The notes below the pieces were generated by a model, which saw nothing but the letters and a program-made list of their open reading frames with translations, was not told where the DNA came from and ran no database searches. Positions 1-7,877 of a DNA stretch of 23,897 nucleotides are shown here, piece by piece. Position numbers and translations under genes: made by a program. Source of the stretch: UBA1231 sp045652765 (GTDB lineage: Bacteria > Bacillota_I > Bacilli_A > ML615J-28 > CAG-313). How positions within the stretch are numbered: position 1 is the stretch's first letter; the number at the start of each line of letters is the position of its first letter. The stretch covers positions 1 to 23,897 of the forward strand of contig JAZOLG010000025.1 of the NCBI GenBank assembly GCA_045652765.1, in the 5' to 3' direction.

Positions 1-1031
1 CTACAAGTAATACCTGCTTTATTACATTTTTCTAGTAATTCTTCCGTTGTTAGTTTTGTGAAAGATAAATCTAACCAAACAAGATAAGTTCCTTCAAGGT
101 TTGTTACAATTAGTTCTGGTAAATGTTCATTTAAATATGTTTTTAAATAGTTATAGTTATTTTTAATATGTTCATTTTGTGCATCAATCCATTCATCACC
201 ATTTTTATATGCTGAAATCATCGCATTATAGCCAAATACTGATGGTGAGTTTTGGAATTGTTTGTCTTTGTATTCTTCAAACAATTTTTTAATTGTTGGA
301 TTTGGAATAATAATATATGCAGTATGTAACCCAGCTAAATTAAATGCTTTACTAGGTGCATTACAAATAGCAATATTATCATAAAAATCAACAAAGTCTA
401 AACCGCTTGTAAATTTATTATTTGTAATATTAATATCACTATGAATTTCATCAATAATAACAAAAACATTATACTTTTTCGCAAGACTTAATACTTCTTC
501 TATTTCCTCACGTGACCAAATTCTACCAACTGGATTATGTGGAGAACACAAAATCATAATTTTGTGACCTTCAATAAACTTCTTTTCTAAGTCATCTAAG
601 TTCATACAGTAAGTATCATTTAGTCTTAAAAGTTTGTTTTCAACAATTTTTCTTTCTAAATTATTTACAACATGATGAAATGTATGATATACCGGTGTTT
701 GGAGTATAACACCATCACCAACTTTAGTTAATATTTCAATTAACATTCTTATTTCTAAAATTACTCCTGTTGTAGGTACAATCCATTCTTTTAAAAGATT
801 GGTATTGTATCTTTTTTTATACCAGCAAGCAATCGAATCATAAAATTCATTAGGAATAAGATTGTATCCGAATGCGCCAAGTTTTGTAGTTTGACTAAGA
901 GACGTTAGAACACATGGTGCAGTAGGATAATCTGAATCTGCAATCCAAAAGGGTAAACATTCATTTGATGATTGTTCATCCCATTTATAAGTATCGATTC
1001 TTTTAATTTCTTGATTAAATAATTCTTTCAT
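1..1031 (-). CDS. MalY/PatB-type PLP-dependent C-S lyase (aminotransferase class I/II fold), C-terminus cut by window edge
   Basis: A fold-type I PLP enzyme of the MalY/PatB group; these split cystathionine or other cysteine S-conjugates to thiol, pyruvate and ammonia in the cytoplasm. The first 343 residues are present, and with a usual length of about 390 some 45 C-terminal residues lie outside the window. Visible landmarks are an N-terminal FWIADSDYPTAPCV segment, TPVYHTF, CSPHNPVGRIW (NPVGR binds cofactor), DEIHSD at 194-199, and the PLP lysine K228 in APSKAFNLAGLHTAY. The ATG at 1031 has an AGGGG ribosome site overlapping the stop codon of the upstream glycosidase, leaving a 7-nt gap, so the two genes are co-transcribed. 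The exact substrate cannot be read from sequence; the family assignment is firm, the choice between cystathionine lyase and a broader cysteine desulfhydrase is open. Confidence 0.9.
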   Translation of the reverse strand, partial: MKELFNQEIKRIDTYKWDEQSSNECLPFWIADSDYPTAPCVLTSLSQTTKLGAFGYNLIPNEFYDSIACWYKKRYNTNLLKEWIVPTTGVILEIRMLIEILTKVGDGVILQTPVYHTFHHVVNNLERKIVENKLLRLNDTYCMNLDDLEKKFIEGHKIMILCSPHNPVGRIWSREEIEEVLSLAKKYNVFVIIDEIHSDINITNNKFTSGLDFVDFYDNIAICNAPSKAFNLAGLHTAYIIIPNPTIKKLFEEYKDKQFQNSPSVFGYNAMISAYKNGDEWIDAQNEHIKNNYNYLKTYLNEHLPELIVTNLEGTYLVWLDLSFTKLTTEELLEKCNKAGITC

Positions 1032-1038
1032 ATAACCC

Positions 1039-2586
1039 CTATAATTTAATTGGTAACTTACCAAGTGCTACTAATTCACCTTTAAAATATTTAACGATAG
1101 TTCTGATTGAATTAGGTGTATATTCATATAAGCATAAATAGTTATTTAAGTTTTGATATTTATGATAGTCCATTGGACCTTTTAATGAAATAACTGTTGT
1201 TTCTTTTTTATTGTTTAAAACAGCATTGATAAACTCTACTTGTTTAGGTGAAGTTGCTGCATTATAGCTAAATAAAATAACATTGTCATATTTAGGTAAT
1301 GATTTTAATACTTCTTCTTTGAATTCATCAGTTGGATTGAATTCTAAAATATCAATGTTTGTAAATTCTTTTCTTAATACTTTAGCTAAATTTCTGTCAT
1401 CAAATTCATCTTCAATAATAGTTTTCGCAACCGCAACTGGTGAAACAACTAATGTATTAGTTGTCAGAATAGCATCACTACCACATACTTTAGTAAGTGA
1501 ATTATCTACAATCTTTTGCGATAGTTGTTTATTTTCTTCACTAAATTTCATTTCTTGATTATAGAAATATTTTTCTAAATATGGAAGTGTTACTTCTTTA
1601 GCTTTTAAAATTCTTTCTACTTTTTGATCGATTTCATCCATTGGAATTTCACCATTTAGTACAGCTTCTTCAATTAGTTTTAAAGCATCTAATTGGAATG
1701 ATAATGTGTGCGAAATATCACACATATCAACCCCTGCTTTAATAGCCATTAAAGCACCTTTGGCTGTTCCATACATATCTTGAATAGCTTTCATTTCTAA
1801 GCAGTCAGTTAAAATTAATCCTTTAAAACCTAATTCTTCTCTTAGAACGTTAGTTATGATTTTACGTGATAAAGTAGCTGGTACTACATCATATGCTGGG
1901 AATAAAATATGAGCACTCATAATTGCAGGAACATCAATATTTTTAATGAAAGGATACATTTCAACTTGATGAATACGTTCTAAATCATAATTAATAGTTG
2001 GTAAACCTAAATGTGAATCAACTTCACAGTCACCATGACCTGGGAAGTGTTTACCACATGCAAGTACACCAAATTCACTTGAACCTTTAATAAACTTCTT
2101 ACCAAGTTCAGCAACCACTTGTGGATCATCTGAATAACTTCGAACGTTAATTACCGGATTATTTGGATTGTTATTAACATCAAGACTAGGTGCAAGATTT
2201 AAATTCATTCCAAGTCTAATCATGTCTTCAGCTAACATTTTACCAGTATAATATGTGGCATTTTCAATACTACTTGATGCAGTCATTGGTCCAGGTGCAA
2301 AAGTTACATCTTTCATCATTCTTGTAACTAATCCACCTTCTTGGTCAATCGCAATAAATGGAATATGACCAGTATGTTCTAATACTTTTTCATGTAGTGT
2401 TTGACAAAGATTACGGATTTGTTTAGCATCTTCAAAGTTTCTTGTAAATAAAATAATGTTTCCAACATGATAATCTTCAATTAATGTTTTGATTTGATCA
2501 TCATAATATGTTGAATGAAAACCCGGTAAAATTAATTGTCCAAGTTTTTCTTTTAATGTCATTTCTTTAATAGTTTTTAATTTCAT
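1039..2586 (-). CDS. nagZ: Beta-N-acetylhexosaminidase, glycoside hydrolase family 3 (NagZ-like)
   Basis: A 515-residue GH3 N-acetylglucosaminidase that removes terminal beta-GlcNAc, typically from peptidoglycan-derived muropeptides. The TIM-barrel domain carries IAIDQEGG at 78-85 and the family signature KHFPGHGDCEVDSH at 179-192. Its Asp190-His192 pair corresponds to the catalytic dyad known from Bacillus NagZ, and D261 in TDCLEM is the nucleophile position. About 170 residues follow the barrel, as in Gram-positive NagZ proteins. There is no signal peptide, so the enzyme should be cytoplasmic. The start at 2586 has an AGGAGATAA ribosome site. The malY/patB-like gene follows after 7 nt in the same transcript. 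A nagA gene lies some 17 kb upstream, and both enzymes fit salvage of amino sugars. The family call is firm; the natural substrate is inferred. Confidence 0.93.
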   Translation of the reverse strand: MKLKTIKEMTLKEKLGQLILPGFHSTYYDDQIKTLIEDYHVGNIILFTRNFEDAKQIRNLCQTLHEKVLEHTGHIPFIAIDQEGGLVTRMMKDVTFAPGPMTASSSIENATYYTGKMLAEDMIRLGMNLNLAPSLDVNNNPNNPVINVRSYSDDPQVVAELGKKFIKGSSEFGVLACGKHFPGHGDCEVDSHLGLPTINYDLERIHQVEMYPFIKNIDVPAIMSAHILFPAYDVVPATLSRKIITNVLREELGFKGLILTDCLEMKAIQDMYGTAKGALMAIKAGVDMCDISHTLSFQLDALKLIEEAVLNGEIPMDEIDQKVERILKAKEVTLPYLEKYFYNQEMKFSEENKQLSQKIVDNSLTKVCGSDAILTTNTLVVSPVAVAKTIIEDEFDDRNLAKVLRKEFTNIDILEFNPTDEFKEEVLKSLPKYDNVILFSYNAATSPKQVEFINAVLNNKKETTVISLKGPMDYHKYQNLNNYLCLYEYTPNSIRTIVKYFKGELVALGKLPIKL

Positions 2587-2615
2587 AATTTATCTCCTAA
2601 ATTTTGCTTCAATAT

Positions 2616-2624
2616 AGTATACCA
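2616..2624 (-). promoter_or_regulatory. Extended -10 promoter of nagZ-malY
   Basis: On the minus strand TGGTATACT: TATACT at 2616-2621 with the TG of an extended -10 one base upstream. No good -35 is seen. It lies about 30 bases before the nagZ start codon. Confidence 0.55.
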
Positions 2625-2658
2625 TATTTTGGATATTTTTAAAAGAGTTGTAATAAAA

Positions 2659-2690
2659 GAAAAAAAGAATAGATTTTCATCTATTCTTTA
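2659..2690 (-). terminator. Rho-independent terminator after the formate/nitrite transporter gene
   Basis: A perfect 10-bp stem (2665-2674 with 2679-2688) closes a GAAA loop in the transcript and is followed by a run of U residues. The stem overlaps the end of the transporter gene, including its stop codon at 2681-2683. Confidence 0.85.
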
Positions 2691-3337
2691 CTTACTAATA
2701 GTCTAACACCAGATACCGCAAGTCCTCCTAAAGCATTACCACATAGTAGTATGAATAATGATAATGCAGCTTGCCAAGTATAAGTATTATTTAAAAAGTA
2801 GAAAAACATGTTTGCTACTGAATGTTCAAAGCCAGCTAATGTAAATCCACCAATACATAAGAATAATACTAAGTATCTTCCTAATGGATTATCAATTCTT
2901 CGCATTCCATCAGTTCCAATATGGATTAATAATCCACAGAAGAATGATAGAATTAGTGCTTCATACCAGTCATGTCCAATCTTTAAGTTTACAATTCCTT
3001 GTAATTCTTTGAACAATAAAACATTAGTGTCATATGCTGCAAGTCTAATTAGGAATCCCATCATCATACAACCAAAGATATTACCAACAAGTCCAATACC
3101 TAAATCAATCGCTTTACTTCTTCTTACTTCATCATCTTTTTCTAATAAGAAACCGATTTTACCAGTAAATAAATAGAAAAACCAATGAGATATAAATACT
3201 GATCCAGTTGTGAACAAGAATGACGCAACAACAATACTTCCCATATCAGTTCTAGCTCTTAAATATAGCCAGCCACCAATACTATTACATACGCCACCCA
3301 TAATACCTTTTACAAATGTTTTAAGTCTTTTTTTCAT
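2681..3337 (-). CDS. Formate/nitrite transporter (FNT) family membrane channel
   Basis: A 218-residue polytopic protein with six predicted membrane segments (about 8-26, 33-57, 77-100, 122-142, 152-176, 186-210). The hallmark GFEHSVANMFF is at 169-179; H172 is the pore histidine of FocA/NirC-type pentameric channels. LFTGK at 56-60 matches the LFTGN signature after the second segment. These channels pass small monovalent anions such as formate, nitrite, hydrosulfide or lactate. At 218 residues it is shorter than most family members (about 250-280), mostly at the N-terminus, and the usual CN pair in segment four is CG here (134-135). Substrate cannot be assigned. It is a single gene with its own extended -10 promoter and terminator and an AGAGGT ribosome site. 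Confidence 0.82.
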   Translation of the reverse strand: MKKRLKTFVKGIMGGVCNSIGGWLYLRARTDMGSIVVASFLFTTGSVFISHWFFYLFTGKIGFLLEKDDEVRRSKAIDLGIGLVGNIFGCMMMGFLIRLAAYDTNVLLFKELQGIVNLKIGHDWYEALILSFFCGLLIHIGTDGMRRIDNPLGRYLVLFLCIGGFTLAGFEHSVANMFFYFLNNTYTWQAALSLFILLCGNALGGLAVSGVRLLVSKE

Positions 3338-3363
3338 GTTGTACCTCTATTTTATGTAATACT

Positions 3364-3372
3364 ATTATATCA
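3364..3372 (-). promoter_or_regulatory. Extended -10 promoter of the FNT gene
   Basis: TGATATAAT on the minus strand (TATAAT at 3364-3369), about 27 bases upstream of the start codon. The -35 region is poor. Confidence 0.6.
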
Positions 3373-3410
3373 AATTTCGACTAATTTTTAAAGTTTTTAA
3401 TTAATATTCT

Positions 3411-5435
3411 TTATTCTGTATATCTACTTATCCAACTTTCAATTTTACCATTTTTAACAACAATATCTAAAATACCAACTTCACCATTTGATTTATTTTT
3501 ACAAATGATTGAACATGTACCGTCACCTACAATATATAAAGTAGAATAACTAGATACAGTTAGGACTGATTCATTAGTTGATTCCCATTCATAATCTAAA
3601 CGTGAATCTGAATCACCAGAACTTATAATGAAACATTCGTAATTAGATGACCAATCAGGAATTTCAGTTTTAAGTTCAACTGTTGGATTTAAGTTTTCAT
3701 TTGGATCTTGTTCTTGAACATTTAAAGATTTAGCACGGTACCAATTTTTTAAATATACTCCCCAAACTTTTAAGTTTTCATCACTTACATCACTTAAGTT
3801 ACTTGTGTTGTATTTAAAGATGGAAGCACTACCTTTACTATTAGATATGTTCCAAGCAACATAACTAATGTTTCTTGAGTCTAATACATTTTTCCATTTA
3901 TTACCATTAGTCTCACTAATATTACCATCACCAGAAGATTCCATGAAACCAAATTCACTAATAAATACTGGGAAACCACTATCATATGCTTTTACTACTT
4001 GAGTTGTACTTGTGTGATCAGCCGCATAGAAGTGATATGTATACATAATATTTGTATATCCAACAAGTGGATCTTTCATTACAGAGTTTAAATCAGCTGT
4101 CCATTTTGGATTACCAACAAGTACGATGGCATCAGTATTTTTACGAATGATTGGGATGATTTCATTGGCATACTTTTTACAATCTGCCCATGTAGTTGAT
4201 CCATTTGGTTCATTCATGATTTCATATAAAATGTTATCATAGTCTTTATAATATTCTGTAATATATGCAAAGAATTCTTTCGCTTCTTCTAAATACGTTA
4301 AAGGATTTTTGTCAAGTGGATTTTCTGCACCTACCATATGCCAGTCAACAATTACATAAAGTCCTAGTTCAGTTGCAATCTCAATTCCTTTATGAAGAGT
4401 TTCTAACATCATCTTTTTAGTTGCTGCACTACCATCACAATATCCATTTTCATCAGTGTACATCGCAAAACGAATAATATTATTACCAAAGTTTTCTTGA
4501 ATAGCACAAATTGTATCAAAGTTTACAACTTTACTAAACCATTGAATACCATGTGTACTAAGACCATATAATTGAACTTTTTCGCCAAATTGATTTACTA
4601 AGTCTCTACCATTAACACTTAATTTTCCATTTTTATGATAAGCATTATTTACATAGTTAAATTGTTTAAAGATTTTATCACAATATTTACAACCAATAAC
4701 TTTTGTACCAAGTGTTGTATCAGTTGCTTCAATCGTAATTTTAATTTCATCTTCTTCATGGCCTAATGAATAATCTTTTTTAATATAATTATCACCACAA
4801 TGAACACAAGTATATTTAATTTCACCATCTTGTTCACAAGTCTTTTCTTTTAAAGTTTCAGTTTCATATTCATGTTCAAACTTAACTGTTTGTTCATCTA
4901 ATACTTCACCACAAACTGTACAAACAATTTGTTGTACTAAGTCTTTACCACATTCTATTTTACCAACTGTAATCCATTCTGATTGATTTTCTTCACAAAC
5001 ATGTTCTATATTTTCATGACCTAAACATTGTTCTTCATCACAATCATCTAAAGTGCATTTACCACAAATAATACAAAGTTCATGAGTATGATCTTCAGGG
5101 ATTACACATCCTAACACTTCTACTTCAATTGTATCTTGATATTTTGTTCCAGAATATGTAACTGATGCTGTAATTGTAGCTATATCAATAATTTTACCTG
5201 TAATATACCAACCATCTTCTAATTGTTCGACACCTAATACATTAGGATTAGAACTTTCAACTATTACTTCACCTTCTAAATTATTTAATACAATTTCTAA
5301 TTTTACTACATTGCCAAGTTCGATTGGTTCTACATCCTTAATTTCAATTGATCTAGATGTTTGTTGTAAGTTACCACATCCAACTAAACCAAAAAATAAA
5401 ATTGTTACAAAAATAGTTAATATTATTTTTTTCAT
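3411..5435 (-). CDS. Secreted lipoprotein cellulase/endoglucanase, GH5 (subfamily 2-like), with Ig-like and Cys-rich repeat regions
   Basis: A 674-residue surface lipoprotein: signal peptide with lipobox LVGC (C20 lipidated), an Ig-like beta domain around 30-108, a Cys/His-rich region 110-255, a GH5 catalytic domain about 265-570, and a C-terminal Ig-like domain from about 583. The GH5 core has LYGLSTHGIQWF near 289-300, the acid/base E409 in IMNEPNG and the nucleophile E494 in FISEFGF, both intact. It should hydrolyse beta-1,4-glucans (cellulose, CMC-type or mixed-linkage) outside the cell. The Cys region contains repeats of the form C-G-YTCxxCG-GH, seen in surface proteins of gut Firmicutes; C121/C124, C172/C175, C210/C213 and C249/C252 form CxxC pairs. 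It is transcribed alone with its own promoter and ribosome site (AGAGGAAC). No clear terminator follows it. Actual polysaccharide specificity is not determinable here. Confidence 0.9.
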   Translation of the reverse strand: MKKIILTIFVTILFFGLVGCGNLQQTSRSIEIKDVEPIELGNVVKLEIVLNNLEGEVIVESSNPNVLGVEQLEDGWYITGKIIDIATITASVTYSGTKYQDTIEVEVLGCVIPEDHTHELCIICGKCTLDDCDEEQCLGHENIEHVCEENQSEWITVGKIECGKDLVQQIVCTVCGEVLDEQTVKFEHEYETETLKEKTCEQDGEIKYTCVHCGDNYIKKDYSLGHEEDEIKITIEATDTTLGTKVIGCKYCDKIFKQFNYVNNAYHKNGKLSVNGRDLVNQFGEKVQLYGLSTHGIQWFSKVVNFDTICAIQENFGNNIIRFAMYTDENGYCDGSAATKKMMLETLHKGIEIATELGLYVIVDWHMVGAENPLDKNPLTYLEEAKEFFAYITEYYKDYDNILYEIMNEPNGSTTWADCKKYANEIIPIIRKNTDAIVLVGNPKWTADLNSVMKDPLVGYTNIMYTYHFYAADHTSTTQVVKAYDSGFPVFISEFGFMESSGDGNISETNGNKWKNVLDSRNISYVAWNISNSKGSASIFKYNTSNLSDVSDENLKVWGVYLKNWYRAKSLNVQEQDPNENLNPTVELKTEIPDWSSNYECFIISSGDSDSRLDYEWESTNESVLTVSSYSTLYIVGDGTCSIICKNKSNGEVGILDIVVKNGKIESWISRYTE

Positions 5436-5462
5436 TTTTAGTTCCTCTCTTTTATATTATTT

Positions 5463-5471
5463 ATTATATCA
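5463..5471 (-). promoter_or_regulatory. Extended -10 promoter of the GH5 gene
   Basis: TGATATAAT on the minus strand (TATAAT at 5463-5468), in the same TTTGATATAAT context as the promoters at 3364 and 13665. No convincing -35 is seen. Confidence 0.55.
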
Positions 5472-5499
5472 AAATTTTATAAAATAATAAAATTATTTA

Positions 5500-5528
5500 A
5501 TAAAAAAATAGGATGTAAAACATCCTAT
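5500..5528 (-). terminator. Rho-independent terminator of the amino-acid ABC importer operon
   Basis: An 8-bp stem ATAGGATG/CATCCTAT (5508-5515 with 5521-5528) with a 5-nt loop is followed in the transcript by a run of U. The ATPase stop codon at 5525-5527 lies in the stem. Confidence 0.8.
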
Positions 5529-6349
5529 AATACTTTACTAAAGAATTCTTTCGTTCTTTGTTCTTTGGGATTTTCAAATATTTCAATTGGAGTTCCCATT
5601 TCCAATATTTTGCCTTGATCCATAAAGATTACTTTATCAGCTACTTCTTTTGCGAAAGCCATTTCATGAGTAACTACAATCATCGTAATATTTCTTTTCG
5701 CAACCTTCTTCATTAAGTCCAACACTTCTTTTACCATTTCAGGGTCAAGTGCCGATGTTGGTTCATCAAATAAAATCACTTTTGGATTCATCGCAAGTGT
5801 TCTTACAATCGCTATTCTTTGTTTTTGGCCACCACTTAAAGTAGATGGATAAACATTAGCTTTATCTAACAACCCAATTCGTCCTAATAAGTCCATTGCA
5901 TTATATTTTTCTTGTTCAATGATTTCTTTTTTTGTTGTAGTGATTATTCTTTTTTCTATTTTTTCTGTTTTAAATAAATTAATAAGTGGTAAAAAGAAAT
6001 TAAACATCTTATCTTTTCTGAGTTTACGAGTTTTTATTAAAACAGGTGCTAATATAATATTTTCTAATACCGTTTTATTATTAAACAAATTAAATTGTTG
6101 GAATACCATACCGATTTTTTGTCTTTGTATATTGATATCTACCTTCATATCTGTAATATCAACCCCATCAAAAATAATTTGTCCAGATGTCGGATCTTCT
6201 AAACAGTTTAGACATCTTAAGAAAGTACTTTTACCACTACCTGATGGTCCGATTACCGCAATTTTTTCACCATCATTAATTTCTATGGAAACACCGTTTA
6301 ATACATTAAGAGTTCCATATGATTTAGTTAAATTAATTACTTCGATCAT
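5525..6349 (-). CDS. Polar amino-acid ABC importer, ATP-binding subunit (GlnQ/ArtP type)
   Basis: Cytoplasmic ATPase that drives the importer encoded just upstream. Motifs in order: Walker A GPSGSGKS (34-41), Q-loop MVFQQFNLF (81-89), signature LSGGQ (171-175), Walker B VILFDEP (191-197) with D-loop SALDP, and H-loop H228 in VVTHEM. It belongs to the polar amino-acid uptake (PAAT) ATPases, which are usually about 240 residues. The extra length to 274 is a basic, partly hydrophobic insertion of about 30-35 residues at roughly 112-146, between the Q-loop and the signature, i.e. in the helical subdomain that faces the permease. The start ATG lies inside the 3' end of the permease gene (17-bp overlap), implying translational coupling. 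Substrate is unknown. Confidence 0.93.
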   Translation of the reverse strand: MIEVINLTKSYGTLNVLNGVSIEINDGEKIAVIGPSGSGKSTFLRCLNCLEDPTSGQIIFDGVDITDMKVDINIQRQKIGMVFQQFNLFNNKTVLENIILAPVLIKTRKLRKDKMFNFFLPLINLFKTEKIEKRIITTTKKEIIEQEKYNAMDLLGRIGLLDKANVYPSTLSGGQKQRIAIVRTLAMNPKVILFDEPTSALDPEMVKEVLDLMKKVAKRNITMIVVTHEMAFAKEVADKVIFMDQGKILEMGTPIEIFENPKEQRTKEFFSKVL

Positions 6350-7877
6350 TTTTCTTAAGTGCCCTTTCCATTATTTTAATTAAAATAGTTATAATAACAA
6401 TTAATGCAATATAAATCAATGCCATTACAATATATGGTACTACTACAGAATATTTGTTTGTACCTATTGTATTAAAGGCTGTATATAAATCAACAACTGT
6501 TATAAAGCTTACAACAGATGTTTCTTTAATTAAGGTAATAAATTCATTTCCTAAAGATGGAAGAGTATTTTTAATTGCTTGTGGTACTACGATTTTTATC
6601 ATAGTTGTAGGATAGCTTAATCCGACAGCACGCCCTGCTTCTAATTGACCATGATCAACAGAATTTAATCCACCACGCATAATTTCTGCAACATAAGCTG
6701 CACTATTTAATCCAAATACCCAAATACCAACAGTTAACGCTTCAATTCCTTTAATACCTAAAATTGGCAGTAATACGTAATATGCAAGTAATAGTTGTAC
6801 AACTATTGGTGTACCTCTAAATATACCAATATAAATAGTTGCAATCTTATCTAAAATCTTCGCAAACAATTTGTATTTAGGTGCAACCTTAATTATTGCT
6901 AAAAGCGTACCAATTAAAATTCCAATAACTAACCCAAGACATGCTATTAACAATGTATTTTTTAAACCAGTCAATATTAAATCACGATAAGTGGCTTGTT
7001 TTAAGGTATCAAAGAATACATTAATCTTACTTGCCCAGTCTGATAGATTTCCAACAATTGCATTAGCTGGTGCTTCATCAACAACTACGCCAAAGATTCT
7101 ACCATCAACGATATCTTGAACAGCAAGTTGTGCTGTTGTATAACCAACTGGTGTAATATTCTTAAAGCCAACAAAGTCCCAATCAGCATCACCTTGAACA
7201 TACCAGTTACCTGTTGTTCCATTTTGATATCCAATTTTTTGATCTTGCAATGATTTTAAAACATTTTCGACATCTTCTTTTGTTTTACAATCATCAAACA
7301 TTAAGTTATCACCTGATATAACTAATTTTTGGCTAGCCTCATAATATGGATTAGTAAAATCATATGATTTTAATCGATCTTCATTAACTGTAATTCCGGC
7401 CATACCAATATCTGCATAACCTGCATCTACTTCTGTAAAGATGGAATCGAACGCAATGTTTTTTACAACTAATTGTTTACCACATTGATTAGCATAAAGT
7501 GTTGCAATTTCTATATCTAATCCATATATTAAACCATCATCACCAATATATTCAAAAGGAGAAAATGGACAATTAGTTACAACAACAAATAAATCTTCGG
7601 TATTTTCCACACTTTGTGTTGTTACTTTGACACCTTGTTTTTGGCCAACACCTTCAAAATACTTTTTAACAATTTTGTTAAATTCACCATTTTCTTTAAT
7701 TTCATCTAAAAAGTTGTTAAAATCATTTACTAAAGTATTGTTTCCTTTTTTTACAACAAATGCATATTCTTCATCAGTTAGTTTAATATCTACAATTTTA
7801 ACATCATCGTTACTACTGCATGATGATATTACAAAAAGTATTAAAACGAAACAAACAAATTTTAATATTTTTTTCAT
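6333..7877 (-). CDS. Amino-acid ABC importer: lipoprotein substrate-binding domain fused to permease; binding domain apparently circularly permuted
   Basis: A 514-residue fusion. Residues 1-20 are a signal peptide ending in a lipobox (C20). Residues 26-76 match the C-terminal segment of family 3 solute-binding proteins: EEYAFVVKKGN, then an amphipathic helix and KKYFEG. Residues 95-278 match the rest of such a domain from its true N-terminus: CPFSPFEY, GLDIEIA, R168 in VNEDRLKSYDF (carboxylate ligand), NPYYEA, NGTTG, and VVVDEAP (D267). The permease (about 296-505) follows directly, with five or so membrane segments and the EAA loop EAGRAVGLSYP at 413-423. It imports polar amino acids with the ATPase encoded next, whose start overlaps by 17 bp. 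The ribosome site is TTGAGG. The binding domain lacks its C-terminal segment in the usual place. Family call firm; permutation is an inference from motif order. Confidence 0.93.
   Translation of the reverse strand: MKKILKFVCFVLILFVISSCSSNDDVKIVDIKLTDEEYAFVVKKGNNTLVNDFNNFLDEIKENGEFNKIVKKYFEGVGQKQGVKVTTQSVENTEDLFVVVTNCPFSPFEYIGDDGLIYGLDIEIATLYANQCGKQLVVKNIAFDSIFTEVDAGYADIGMAGITVNEDRLKSYDFTNPYYEASQKLVISGDNLMFDDCKTKEDVENVLKSLQDQKIGYQNGTTGNWYVQGDADWDFVGFKNITPVGYTTAQLAVQDIVDGRIFGVVVDEAPANAIVGNLSDWASKINVFFDTLKQATYRDLILTGLKNTLLIACLGLVIGILIGTLLAIIKVAPKYKLFAKILDKIATIYIGIFRGTPIVVQLLLAYYVLLPILGIKGIEALTVGIWVFGLNSAAYVAEIMRGGLNSVDHGQLEAGRAVGLSYPTTMIKIVVPQAIKNTLPSLGNEFITLIKETSVVSFITVVDLYTAFNTIGTNKYSVVVPYIVMALIYIALIVIITILIKIMERALKKNDRSN

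Noticed and set aside
5919..6383. Open frame of 154 codons on the plus strand opposite the ABC transporter genes, and similar plus-strand frames at 2808-3176, 1283-1558, 21696-21956 and others.
   Set aside because: All lie antisense to well-supported genes with family motifs, have no ribosome sites worth noting, and their products look like reverse-complement translations of membrane or AT-rich coding sequence.
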